This document shows positions 26,813-35,651 of a stretch of DNA of 64,000 bases, one piece after another. Within the stretch, counting starts at the first letter, position 1. Each line of letters opens with the position of its first letter. Source of the DNA: Anaerostipes caccae L1-92 (GTDB lineage: Bacteria > Bacillota > Clostridia > Lachnospirales > Lachnospiraceae); the NCBI RefSeq assembly GCF_014467075.1, contig NZ_AP023027.1, positions 3,071,001-3,135,000 on the forward strand, in the 5' to 3' direction. Position numbers and translations under genes: made by a program. A model generated the notes under the pieces. It was not told where the DNA came from, searched no databases, and saw nothing but the letters and a program-made list of their open reading frames with translations.

Positions 26813-28891
26813 CTAAATTGATTCTCCTATATAATGTCTGAACCTGTGTCCAAAGCATTGCCTGATTTCTTCTTCGTCGCCCTTCTCTATTAACTTCATG
26901 ACATCCCGGTCTTCGATGATCAATTCAGTAATATATCGCAGAAACATCTGCTGTACTTCTTCCATTTCCGTTGGATAGAAGAAAAATATAATGTTACTGA
27001 CCGCATCACCCTCCTGAGGATCGACCATTCGTTTCTCTTTTAAATGGTAGACGAAAAGAAGCGGTTTTTTTATTTTCTTTAAATAACACTCAAAGTAACT
27101 GATTTCCGTCGTCGGTATGGTAAAACGGCATTCATTTCCATGCCGGATCACATAATTCTTAATCTCCTGTTCACCGATAAAGATTCCGGCTTCCCAGATC
27201 GTGTGTTCCAAATTTGAAAATAAGTGGTTTTCATCCTTCAGATTATTAATTTCATACACATGGAATTCAGCCAATAAGTCTACTGCCCACGTAGTTAATT
27301 GTTTTAACTGTTTTAAAGATACAATACTGTTGCTGCTTTCTAACTCCGCCGCCTTTCTTTCCTGTTCCTCAATCTTCCTTAAAGTCTGATGCTTATGCCT
27401 TCTAATTTTTTCTTTTACAATCTCCAGCTCATTATCGTTCAGGAGCGGAGAAACTTTCAGATACTCCCTGTCTTTTAAATACAGCGGGATGGTTGACAGG
27501 ATCAAGTCATAATCGTTTAAGTCTTCTTCTCCCAGCCCTACCAAAGATACAATCTTTCTTACATAAATCTCGGGTATCTCCCTCTCCAGACGGCTGGCCA
27601 GCATCTTGGAAGATCCCATACCGCTGGAACATACCACCAGCACCCGGAATGTCTTCTTTGTAATGTTGTCCAATGATACCGCAAAATATAATACCAGATA
27701 CCCTATCTCATCATCCGGAAAATAATCATCCGGAAATACTTTTCTGACCGTATCTTTTATAATGGAAAACAGCTGCGAATAATCTTTTTCAATGTCGCGG
27801 ATAATTGGATTCGAGATACTCATTCCGCTCCTTGTCCGCACCAGGGCTTTATCGATATGCGTCAGCAGTCCGTCCATAAGCTTTGTATCCTGGCTCAGAG
27901 TAATGCCCATACGCCCTTCCACCAGTTCTACAAACTCTTCAATCTTTGGCTTGAGCACAAAATTTTTGACAAACACATTTTCATTGTTCCTTTTTCCGAC
28001 ACTGATATCCATAACCCACAGAAGATATTCTTTTTCTGCCTCGTCCAGGGAAATGGAATATTTCTTTTCCAGCATCCGGATCAATGCGGCGACAACCTTC
28101 TTCTGGTTCTTGTCCACTTGTTCCACAGTAAAATCTGTACTGTATTTCCTGTTTCCGATCTTGTGTCTGCGGATCAGCAGTGACACCAGCATGACTAATT
28201 CTGCATAGTTCTGGTCAAGTATCTGATAATTTTTTTGGATCAGTTTATGGCTGATATCTCTTAATATTTTTTCACATGTCTGAAACAGGTCCATATAACC
28301 ATATTCATCCAGCTTCTGCATAAAAGGATGAAACTGCCTGACATTCCCTGCAAGCCAGTGTACGATCACATCCACATCTGTGTTTTTCATGATGATATTG
28401 ACCATCAGATGATCCCTCGCCACCTGCTCACCGCTCAGGCAGATTCCATCTCCCTTTTTTGAGATTAATTTAATATTGTACTCCGGAAGAATTTTCTCAA
28501 TCTTTTTCAGATCATTCCTGATTGTCGGGAGGGATGTACCCATATCGATTGCCAATGCTTCTGTCTTCATGAAGTCATCCTGATGAAGCAGTTCTAAGAG
28601 AACCAAATACATTCGTTCCTTAGGGTCTACTACCTGGAGTTTTTTATGTTCCCCTAATTCTGTCTGGAGTTTCTGAATAGGTTCAGGCAGACCGACAGCC
28701 CAGATTCCTTTTTTACTCACCGTTTCCAACGTAATCTGATACTGCCTTAACACTTCTGTCACCTCAGGGATTTCCCGGTATACGGTCCTCTCTGAGACAT
28801 TCATCTTGTTGGCAATATCTTTCATGGTTACGAAACCACGGCTGCTTAAGACAATCTGTATGATATCTTTTACACGATTAGACATCAGCAT
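26813..28891 (-). CDS. mtlR: MtlR-type PRD transcriptional activator
   Basis: A 692-aa PTS-controlled activator. Order: N-terminal DeoR/HTH_11-like helix-turn-helix (GFVTMKDIANKMNVSERTVYR), a second HTH (TEALAIDMGTSLPTIRNDLK), two PRD domains (about residues 190-405), a GatB-like EIIB domain with Cys in VVCSSGMGSSKML, and a C-terminal EIIA-like domain. Phosphorylation of the PRDs by HPr/EIIB sets activity. It is placed between mtlA and mtlF. The EIIA-like end lacks the usual I-P-H-G motif, reading FTIPTTEISYFECY, so that phosphosite may be lost. Confidence 0.92.
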   Translation of the reverse strand: MLMSNRVKDIIQIVLSSRGFVTMKDIANKMNVSERTVYREIPEVTEVLRQYQITLETVSKKGIWAVGLPEPIQKLQTELGEHKKLQVVDPKERMYLVLLELLHQDDFMKTEALAIDMGTSLPTIRNDLKKIEKILPEYNIKLISKKGDGICLSGEQVARDHLMVNIIMKNTDVDVIVHWLAGNVRQFHPFMQKLDEYGYMDLFQTCEKILRDISHKLIQKNYQILDQNYAELVMLVSLLIRRHKIGNRKYSTDFTVEQVDKNQKKVVAALIRMLEKKYSISLDEAEKEYLLWVMDISVGKRNNENVFVKNFVLKPKIEEFVELVEGRMGITLSQDTKLMDGLLTHIDKALVRTRSGMSISNPIIRDIEKDYSQLFSIIKDTVRKVFPDDYFPDDEIGYLVLYFAVSLDNITKKTFRVLVVCSSGMGSSKMLASRLEREIPEIYVRKIVSLVGLGEEDLNDYDLILSTIPLYLKDREYLKVSPLLNDNELEIVKEKIRRHKHQTLRKIEEQERKAAELESSNSIVSLKQLKQLTTWAVDLLAEFHVYEINNLKDENHLFSNLEHTIWEAGIFIGEQEIKNYVIRHGNECRFTIPTTEISYFECYLKKIKKPLLFVYHLKEKRMVDPQEGDAVSNIIFFFYPTEMEEVQQMFLRYITELIIEDRDVMKLIEKGDEEEIRQCFGHRFRHYIGESI

Positions 28892-28916
28892 AATTTTGCA
28901 GCTCCTTTACTTAGAA

Positions 28917-28944
28917 GGCGCCATAATTCTTCAATTATGGCGCC
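28917..28944 (-). repeat. Perfect hairpin between mtlA and mtlR
   Basis: GGCGCCATAATT and AATTATGGCGCC pair over 12 bp with a 4-nt loop, right after the mtlA stop and 26 bp before the mtlR start. Without a U tract it is more likely a processing or stabilising stem that lowers mtlR expression than a full terminator. Confidence 0.7.
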
Positions 28945-28954
28945 GCAGTCTGAC

Positions 28955-30379
28955 TTATTCAGCCATGTCTTTAATCTTCTTGGCAATTGCTGCCTGTTCA
29001 GCAGCATCCAGGAAGTTTTCGATCGCAATGACCGGTACTCCCGCAGGAGCCGCACTCTTCGCAGCTTCATATAAGTTTTCGTTTGTAACAATAACATCGA
29101 TGTCTGCCGGTATCTGATGAATAGATACATGATTTACATCTATGTACATTCCGATCTTATTCAGCTGTGTCTTCAGCATGGAAGCTCCCATGGCACTGGA
29201 TCCCATTCCTGCATCACATGCAAATGCTACCTTTTTAACCTGGCGTTTTGGAAGCTCTGCATCGTCTGCTACAACAGCTTTCTTTTCTTCTCCAGGAGCG
29301 CTGTGACTTTCAACAAACTGGCTCATATCTAGTCCGCCTACTTCTCCGACCTCATCTTCCGGCGTCTTATCGCGTTTAAGGAAGAATGCAACGATAGCGA
29401 ACGATACGATCGCGGCTATGACATATCCGGCCAGGTTGACGAACAGCTTTCCTTTCGGTGACATAATTGCCAAGGCAATGATTGATCCAGGTGATACTGC
29501 TGCAACGGCACCACCGCCCATGATCTGGAACCAGAATAACGCTGCGATGGAACCGCAGATCGGTCCAAGAATAGTAACAGGTTTAATCAAAGCATAAGGG
29601 AAAGATACTTCACCGATACCACCGATGATCTGAATGATCGCTGCACCAGGTGCAGATTTCTTTGCCATACCTTTTCCAAAGCACATAAATGCAAGTACAA
29701 GTCCTGCCCAGTTACCGCTGTTTGCCTCTACAAGATACAGAATAGATTTTCCTGTCTCTGCAGCCTGTTCAATCGCAAGCGGAGTAAAGATACCGTGATT
29801 GATCGCGTTGTTTAAGAACAATACCTGTCCTGGTACAACGAAGATTGGTGTGAATGGAAGGATGCTGTGATCGATCGCAAAGTTAACACCGACTGTTAAG
29901 ACACTTGTAATACCTGCAAAAAGCGGTGTGATTACAACGAATCCCGCGATCATCATCAGTGCTCCAATGATACCCATGGAGAAGTTGTCTACTAACATTT
30001 CCAGACCTGGTTTTACACGTCCTTCTAACAATTTGTCAAACTGCTTGATGATCCATGCACCGAGAGGTCCCATGACCATACCACCGATCATCATGGTTGC
30101 TTCTGAACCAATGACAACACCGATTGTTGCAAGTGTACCTGCAACGGCACCACGTCTTCCATATACTGTATGACCTCCGGTGTATCCAAATAACAACGGG
30201 ATCAAGAACTTAAGTGTCGGGCCTACGAGTTCGTTCATCTTTTCATTTGGGAAATATCCTGTCGGAATAAATAATGCTGTGATAATACCCCATGCAATCA
30301 GGGCACCAATGTTAGGCATTACCATTCCTGAAAGGAATCCGCCCATTTTTTGGACTTTAGCTTTGAAACTACTTGCCAT
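28955..30379 (-). CDS. mtlA: PTS EIICB component, MtlA-like alditol transporter
   Basis: Imports and phosphorylates an alditol. 474 aa: membrane EIIC domain (residues about 1-345) with many hydrophobic segments and the conserved NAINHGIFTPL loop, then a linker and an EIIB domain whose Cys lies in FACDAGMGSSAMGAS. The canonical mannitol motif GGIHEIYFPY of EIIC is replaced by GGIGEVSFPY, keeping the Glu only. The paralogous transporter 4 kb away keeps the canonical form. The EIIA partner is separate (mtlF). The operon arrangement is MtlA-like, but mannitol specificity is doubtful. Confidence 0.85.
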   Translation of the reverse strand: MASSFKAKVQKMGGFLSGMVMPNIGALIAWGIITALFIPTGYFPNEKMNELVGPTLKFLIPLLFGYTGGHTVYGRRGAVAGTLATIGVVIGSEATMMIGGMVMGPLGAWIIKQFDKLLEGRVKPGLEMLVDNFSMGIIGALMMIAGFVVITPLFAGITSVLTVGVNFAIDHSILPFTPIFVVPGQVLFLNNAINHGIFTPLAIEQAAETGKSILYLVEANSGNWAGLVLAFMCFGKGMAKKSAPGAAIIQIIGGIGEVSFPYALIKPVTILGPICGSIAALFWFQIMGGGAVAAVSPGSIIALAIMSPKGKLFVNLAGYVIAAIVSFAIVAFFLKRDKTPEDEVGEVGGLDMSQFVESHSAPGEEKKAVVADDAELPKRQVKKVAFACDAGMGSSAMGASMLKTQLNKIGMYIDVNHVSIHQIPADIDVIVTNENLYEAAKSAAPAGVPVIAIENFLDAAEQAAIAKKIKDMAE

Positions 30380-30444
30380 AATAATCCTCCTTTTTTCCTT
30401 CTCTTTTTGGTATAATTTTTTGCTGCAGTTAATGGTTCATATCT

Positions 30445-30496
30445 GATAAACGTTTATCTATAATTCCATTATATTGATTGTATTTCCATACGTCCA
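30445..30496 (-). promoter_or_regulatory. mtlA promoter with palindromic operator
   Basis: TGGACG (30491-30496) and TATAAT (30468-30473) are 17 bp apart on the minus strand. The perfect 14-bp palindrome GATAAACGTTTATC (30445-30458) lies about 3-16 bp past the transcription start. Its central AACGTT resembles LacI/CcpA-type operators (cre), so catabolite repression is a reasonable inference. The remaining 300 bp upstream hold a second hairpin (AACCGCG/CGCGGTT) and the DeoR terminator. Confidence 0.6.
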
Positions 30497-30612
30497 CTAT
30501 TGCCAGTGGTAAATTTTGCAGAAGATTTTTTGACAAGATTTTCTTACATTTTCCTCCTTTTAATAACCTTATAAACCGCATAAATACGCGGTTTGTCAGT
30601 TCTATCCAACGC

Positions 30613-30655
30613 AAAAAAGGAAGAAAAATTCTCAATAAATTTTCTTCCCTTTTTG
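30613..30655 (-). terminator. Terminator after the first DeoR gene
   Basis: AAAAAGGGAAGAAAA pairs with TTTTCTTCCTTTTTT on the minus strand with an intervening A/T-rich loop. It would separate the dehydrogenase-DeoR pair from mtlA. Confidence 0.6.
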
Positions 30656-30701
30656 CTTGACAATTTTTTAAATTATAACCGGTGGTAAGATAATTTCCAG
30701 G

Positions 30702-31484
30702 TTATTCCTGACCTTTCATCTTACACACCCTGACCTTGATTCCCTGCTTCTCAAGTTCTTTTTTGTCGGCAGTCTGGATTCCCTCATCAGTGATCAGATA
30801 TTTAAAATCACTGTTCCTCGCAAACCGGCAAAAGGTCTTCCGTCCAATCTTCGTACTGTCGCACAGCATATATGCTTCTGTTGCGGTCCTCATCATCGCA
30901 CGCTTCATCGCCGCTGTCTCCTCATTGGGCGTGGTCAGCCCTTTGGAAACTGACAAAGCGTTTGGTGACAAGAACAGTTTATCCACGGAAATCCTCTCAA
31001 GAAATTCAATCCCCAGGGAACCAAAGGTACATTCAAACTGGTTCCTCACAGTTCCTCCGATCAGTATCACCTGAATAGAAGGCTTTTTCTGCAGTTCAAG
31101 AGCGATGTTCAGATCATTGGTCACTACCTTCAGGTCATTAAAGTCTGTCAGAACCTTTGCAAATTCCAGCATGGTAGAACCGCTGTCGATCAGGATAATA
31201 TCTCCTTCCCTGACGAACTCTTTGGCACCCTGTGCAATGATCCTCTTTTTATCGGGATTTAAGTTCCACCTGGAGGCAAGAAATGCCTCCTTTGTGACTT
31301 CTTCTTCCTTTAGCAGTGCGCCCCCGTGGGTCCGAATCAGGTGTCCCTCTTTCTCCAATTCACTTAAATCGGACCTTATGGTGGCGCCGGTCACATGGAA
31401 TTCTTCCGACAGTTCATGGATGCCAGCCCTCTTATGTACCCTCATATAAGCCAGCAGTTCTTCTTTCCGCTCTCTTGCAAACAT
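30702..31484 (-). CDS. DeoR-family regulator (copy 1)
   Basis: A 260-aa sugar-phosphate-responsive repressor. N-terminal HTH RKEELLAYMRVHKRAGIHEL with FHVTGATIRSDLSELEKEG and the HGGA motif; C-terminal DeoR sensor with ILIDSGSTMLEFAKVL and VTNDLNIALELQ. It directly follows the SorE-like dehydrogenase (3-bp gap), and a paralogue (254 aa) occupies the same place in the second alditol locus. Likely represses its own operon and perhaps mtlA. Confidence 0.9.
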   Translation of the reverse strand: MFARERKEELLAYMRVHKRAGIHELSEEFHVTGATIRSDLSELEKEGHLIRTHGGALLKEEEVTKEAFLASRWNLNPDKKRIIAQGAKEFVREGDIILIDSGSTMLEFAKVLTDFNDLKVVTNDLNIALELQKKPSIQVILIGGTVRNQFECTFGSLGIEFLERISVDKLFLSPNALSVSKGLTTPNEETAAMKRAMMRTATEAYMLCDSTKIGRKTFCRFARNSDFKYLITDEGIQTADKKELEKQGIKVRVCKMKGQE

Positions 31485-31487
31485 AAG

Positions 31488-32741
31488 TTATACTCCGAAA
31501 TGATCCAGTAAAATTTCTTCTGCTTCTTTGTTCCACAATCCCTGATTTTTGTCGCATGCATCGGCAAGCTTCGCAAACAGAGGATCGGTCTCACCCAGTT
31601 TTCTGAAGTCTTCAATCGCTGTCAGAGGCATATCAAACTGTGTATAGGTAAGTTTCTTTCCCCCCGGTATCTCAGGTAAATGAAGAGTTGTATCAACGAT
31701 TGCGTCAATGCCTCCCACATGAGTGATCATAACAGCCGGATTGACCTCTTTCTTCGCGATCAAATCGAGCGCTTCCAGAAGGTCTGCCTTAATGCCCCCT
31801 GAAGATCCCAGAAGCTTCGTATTTCTGTAATGGCAGTCATACAGGTTCATGTCTGCGGAAAATTCACTGTCAGAAGGGCCTGCGAACAGGTTCATGCAGC
31901 CGTCGAATGCAAGGATCTTGTTTCCTGTCTCTGCAATCGCTTTTACCGGAGCGTAAACAAATACGTCATGGTATCCCTCTCCTCCGGTGAGATCCATCAG
32001 TTCTTTGACCTCATCATCCATCTTTGCTGTGTTTACATAATGTAATTCCACACCTCTTGCTTTTGCATCTTCCTCAGAGATCACTTCTCTGGCCCGGTTG
32101 ATTCGGTCGTCGTTGATTTCCGTGACAACAACCGTCTTCGGTTTGTTTTCCATGGCAAGTGCATAACTGATTGCGCCCAGTCCCATCGGTCCGCATCCTC
32201 CGAGGATAGCAATGTTCCCTCCCGCTTTTGCGCCGATAAAATGTTCGTGTGTCTCCGGCTTCGTATGATAGTTCGCCATATATCCGCCGATGATACAGTA
32301 CATAGGCTCTGACACAGATACTTCATAGAAAGCATCCCCGTCATAGTGGAGCAGACAACCCTTCTCAATCACATCATTAGGAACGATGCAGTATGTCACT
32401 GCGCCTCCGAAGTGTTCATAGGAATACCCCGGTGCTCCCATCTGATCCGGAATCCCCGGAAGTACTACAAATCTCTCTCCCACTTTATACTCGTCTGCCC
32501 ACTTTTCTCCGACCTGCTCGATCACACCGGAAAATTCATGGCCGATGATGACCGGACGTTCTGCTATGTCATCCGGTACGCGGATATGTCCGCTTCCCAG
32601 CTTGACTTCTTTCCATGTAGACATACAGATGCTGTCACTCATGACTTTCAAAAGCACCTCGTCTTCTTTGATCTCCGGCAGTTCAAACTCTTCCAGCCGA
32701 ATATCCTTTGCCCCATACATTCTCACACCTTTAGCCTTCAT
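31488..32741 (-). CDS. Zinc-type medium-chain dehydrogenase, L-sorbose-1-phosphate-reductase-like (copy 1)
   Basis: A 417-aa medium-chain dehydrogenase related to SorE, oxidising or reducing a hexitol or ketose phosphate with NAD(P). GHEFSGVIEQVGEKW carries the catalytic-domain signature; NIAILGGCGPMGLGAISYAL is the cofactor motif. About 65-70% of aligned positions look identical to the copy at 36438-37691, with identical length and the same downstream DeoR neighbour. The exact substrate is unknown; sorbose 1-phosphate is only a family-level guess. ATG follows CAGGAGGG, with its own promoter at 32812-32840. Confidence 0.82.
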   Translation of the reverse strand: MKAKGVRMYGAKDIRLEEFELPEIKEDEVLLKVMSDSICMSTWKEVKLGSGHIRVPDDIAERPVIIGHEFSGVIEQVGEKWADEYKVGERFVVLPGIPDQMGAPGYSYEHFGGAVTYCIVPNDVIEKGCLLHYDGDAFYEVSVSEPMYCIIGGYMANYHTKPETHEHFIGAKAGGNIAILGGCGPMGLGAISYALAMENKPKTVVVTEINDDRINRAREVISEEDAKARGVELHYVNTAKMDDEVKELMDLTGGEGYHDVFVYAPVKAIAETGNKILAFDGCMNLFAGPSDSEFSADMNLYDCHYRNTKLLGSSGGIKADLLEALDLIAKKEVNPAVMITHVGGIDAIVDTTLHLPEIPGGKKLTYTQFDMPLTAIEDFRKLGETDPLFAKLADACDKNQGLWNKEAEEILLDHFGV

Positions 32742-32811
32742 AATTCCCTCCTGGCTTTTTAAAAATTTTTATTATTTTTTAAAAATTTCGTATTTTTTTC
32801 ATTTCACAAAT

Positions 32812-32840
32812 ATCATACCACGGGTTCTCACATTTGGCAA
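32812..32840 (-). promoter_or_regulatory. Promoter of the first dehydrogenase-DeoR operon
   Basis: TTGCCA (32835-32840) and TATGAT (32812-32817) with a 17-bp spacer. The same architecture (TTGCNAAATG start of spacer, TATGATATTT) recurs before the paralogous dehydrogenase. Downstream GAAATGAAAA repeats may be DeoR sites. Confidence 0.7.
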
Positions 32841-32920
32841 CAGGCAATTTATTTGTGCGTACCAGTCTCCATCATGGTATACTCAAAAAAACGATTAAAT
32901 AAGCAGGGAGATGAATACAG

Positions 32921-33700
32921 ATGGGTATCTATGAATTTAACGGCAAAAAATATGAACAGGCTTCCAGACATCAAAAAGAATGGGGTCAAAAACTTTTTTC
33001 GGACCTTCATCTTAACGGCAATGAATCTATTTTAGATCTGGGCTGCGGGGACGGGGTCCTGACGGAACAGTTGTCCATGCTGGTGCCCGAAGGCAGTGTT
33101 ATTGGAATCGATGCTTCAATCGGAATGATCAATACTGCAAAAAAACATAAAAAAAAGAATCTTCAGTTTCTTAATATGGATATGGCAGACATGAACTTTA
33201 TGAATCAATTTGATGTCATTTATTCCAACGCCGCACTGCATTGGGTGAAAGATCATTCTCGTCTCTTAAACCAATCCTACTCCGCTCTAAAACCTGGAGG
33301 AAAGATCCTATGGAATTTCGCCGGCGAAGGGAACTGCTCGGATTTTTTTGAAATCATCCGTAACATGATTCAAACGGAACCATATAAAAAGTATTTTCAA
33401 TCTTTTCAATGGCCTTGGTATATGCCTTCAAAATTTGAATATGAAGGATTAATGAACCTCACAGAGTTTAAAAACATCGTGGTCACAGAAGAAAATGCAG
33501 ACCGGTTTTTCACTGATGCCGAAGAAATGATTGGCTGGATCGACCAGCCCAGCCTTGTCCCTTTTATGCAGTATGTACCCGAAGAATTAAAAGAAGCATT
33601 CCGAAACGAGGTTATAGACGCTACACTGAAAAGAGCCATACAGCCGGACGGCACATGCTTTCAGCCATTTCGGAGATTAAAAGTCAGCGCAGTCAAATAA
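32921..33700 (+). CDS. SAM-dependent methyltransferase (Tam-like)
   Basis: A 259-aa class I methyltransferase. SAM-binding motif ILDLGCGDGVLTEQL, acidic loop VIGIDASIGMI and the helix DVIYSNAALHWVKDHSRLL resemble trans-aconitate 2-methyltransferases, although the substrate in Firmicutes is not established. The ATG follows GGGAGATGAATACAG. Lies alone on the plus strand between the two minus-strand alditol loci. Confidence 0.85.
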   Translation: MGIYEFNGKKYEQASRHQKEWGQKLFSDLHLNGNESILDLGCGDGVLTEQLSMLVPEGSVIGIDASIGMINTAKKHKKKNLQFLNMDMADMNFMNQFDVIYSNAALHWVKDHSRLLNQSYSALKPGGKILWNFAGEGNCSDFFEIIRNMIQTEPYKKYFQSFQWPWYMPSKFEYEGLMNLTEFKNIVVTEENADRFFTDAEEMIGWIDQPSLVPFMQYVPEELKEAFRNEVIDATLKRAIQPDGTCFQPFRRLKVSAVK

Positions 33701-33702
33701 AA

Positions 33703-33755
33703 AGGAGCTTCTGATAAAACAGTTGTGGGTTATAAACTGTCTTTCAGAAGCTCCT
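33703..33755. terminator. Bidirectional terminator between methyltransferase and EIICBA genes
   Basis: AGGAGCTTCTGA pairs with TCAGAAGCTCCT, with a nested ACAGTT/AACTGT stem and T/A runs on both flanks; it sits between convergent genes. Confidence 0.8.
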
Positions 33756-33760
33756 GCTTT

Positions 33761-35614
33761 TTATTTCAGCATATCCAGTACATCCTGAACATTGCCCGCA
33801 GTCTTTAATTTTTCAAGGTTATCCTGGTTATCGATCACCTGAGTGATCTTACCCAGCAGTTCCAGATGTTCATTTCCAATTCCGGCGATTCCGAATACTA
33901 ACTGTGCTTTTTCATCTCCAAAATCCACACCGTCAGGATACTGTACCAGAACAATACCTGTTTTCTTAACCTTATTTTTGGCATCTCCGGTTCCGTGAGG
34001 GATCGCAACTCCCATTCCAAGGTAGGTGCTAACTGTCCGCTCTCTCTCCTGCATAGCCTCAATATAATCTTTTTCTACATAGTCGAGCTCATAGAGTAAA
34101 TTTCCTGCTGCCTCAATGGCTTCTTCTTTGGAAACACTCTTTTGTCCGAGTTTGATTCCCTCTTTTACCATGACCATCGGGTTTGCCTCATCCTCCGATG
34201 GCGACTTCTCTGCTTCCTGTACAGCATCTTTTGCCGGTAAATCTCTTTCTTTCTGAAGCTGCGCCAGTTTGTCATACAAATCGTCGATCGCCTCATCCTG
34301 AAGAAAGTTCTTAATTGTTACCAGCTGTGCATTTGGTGCACTCTTTGCCGCACGGTCAGCCAAAACTTCCTGGCATACAACTACATCCGTATCTGCAGGA
34401 ACCGTATCTACAGAGGAATTGATCACTGTAATGCCAAGTCCGAGAGACTTAATCCTGTTTCTGAACTTTGTTGCCCCCATAGCGCTGGAGCCCATGCCTG
34501 CGTCACAGGCAAAGACGATTTTTTTGATCTCTCCTGCTTTCTTTGCAATGCCTTTGCTGGCAGCCTTCATATTCTGAACACTGTCTGAGGCTTCTTCCAA
34601 ACTCTTTCCATTCGACATCTTGATGATCGGAGCAGCCACGAGGAAAGAAACAACCGCAGCAATCACGACTCCAAGCAATACGGCCAGCGTTGATCCCTTA
34701 GGTGCCATCGTCAGGAAAGCAATGATGGATCCCGGTGATGCCGGTCCGGTAAGTCCGATGTTAAATAAAGAGTAATAAAATACTGCACATGCTGAACCTG
34801 CAATAGATGCTATGATAACAACAGGATTCATCAGTACATAAGGGAAATATATCTCATGGATTCCTCCGAAAAAGTGGATGATGATCGCACCCGGTGCGGA
34901 ATCCTTTGTCCTTTTGTCTTTAGAGAATGCCCAGTATGCGGACAGCACTCCGAGTCCTGCTCCAGGGTTTGCCTCGATCATATACATAATGGATTTTCCG
35001 GCGGCCTGTACCTGCTCTCCTCCGATCGGAGTGAAAATACCATGATTAATCGCATTGTTTAAGAACAATACTTTTGCCGGTTCCACAAATACGGATACCA
35101 GTGGCAGCAGGCTGTGCCCGATCAGGAAATCAACACCGGCTGTAAGCACTGTAAGGATCGCTGTCATAACAGGCCCGATCAGGTAATATCCGATGATTGC
35201 TAATATCATTCCGATGATACCGACGGAAAAGTTGTTGACCAGCATTTCAAACCCTGCCGGGATATGTCCGTCCACTGCCTTGTCAAACTTTTTAATGACC
35301 CATCCCGCAAACGGACCCATAGCCATGGCTCCCATGAACATAACTTCGTTGCTTCCGCAGATAACACCCAAAATAGCGATAACTGCGATGACTCCGCCCC
35401 GTTCTCCGGCCACAAGCTTACCGCCTTGATAACCGATCAGAACCGGAAGGATGTACTTCAGCATCGGATCGACCATTGTTGCAAGTTTTGCGTTCGGGAA
35501 CCAGCCCTTTTCAATAAACAGTGCTGTAATCAGTCCCCATGCAATGAATGCACCGATGTTCGGCATAACCATTGCACTCAAAAATTTCCCAAATTTTTGT
35601 ACTGCGTTTTTCAT
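33761..35614 (-). CDS. PTS EIICBA component, mannitol type, three-domain fusion
   Basis: A 617-aa one-chain PTS transporter. Membrane EIIC (residues about 1-345) keeps the mannitol-family motif GGIHEIYFPYVLMNP and NAINHGIFTPIGGE. EIIB has the phospho-Cys in FACDAGMGSSAMGATKF. EIIA (about 470-617) has the phospho-His in STYLGMGVAIPHGTGD. E. coli MtlA has the same C-B-A domain order. ATG at 35614 follows GGAGATGGATAT. It is third in the operon after the dehydrogenase and DeoR genes. Of the two MtlA-like proteins here this is the better mannitol (or mannitol-like) candidate. Confidence 0.9.
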   Translation of the reverse strand: MKNAVQKFGKFLSAMVMPNIGAFIAWGLITALFIEKGWFPNAKLATMVDPMLKYILPVLIGYQGGKLVAGERGGVIAVIAILGVICGSNEVMFMGAMAMGPFAGWVIKKFDKAVDGHIPAGFEMLVNNFSVGIIGMILAIIGYYLIGPVMTAILTVLTAGVDFLIGHSLLPLVSVFVEPAKVLFLNNAINHGIFTPIGGEQVQAAGKSIMYMIEANPGAGLGVLSAYWAFSKDKRTKDSAPGAIIIHFFGGIHEIYFPYVLMNPVVIIASIAGSACAVFYYSLFNIGLTGPASPGSIIAFLTMAPKGSTLAVLLGVVIAAVVSFLVAAPIIKMSNGKSLEEASDSVQNMKAASKGIAKKAGEIKKIVFACDAGMGSSAMGATKFRNRIKSLGLGITVINSSVDTVPADTDVVVCQEVLADRAAKSAPNAQLVTIKNFLQDEAIDDLYDKLAQLQKERDLPAKDAVQEAEKSPSEDEANPMVMVKEGIKLGQKSVSKEEAIEAAGNLLYELDYVEKDYIEAMQERERTVSTYLGMGVAIPHGTGDAKNKVKKTGIVLVQYPDGVDFGDEKAQLVFGIAGIGNEHLELLGKITQVIDNQDNLEKLKTAGNVQDVLDMLK

Positions 35615-35651
35615 ATATCCATCTCCTTCATTTCCGTGCAAATGTTCCCCC

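Noticed and set aside
30429..30660. Small frames on both strands upstream of mtlA.
   Set aside because: They overlap the promoter, operator and terminator hairpins and lack credible starts.
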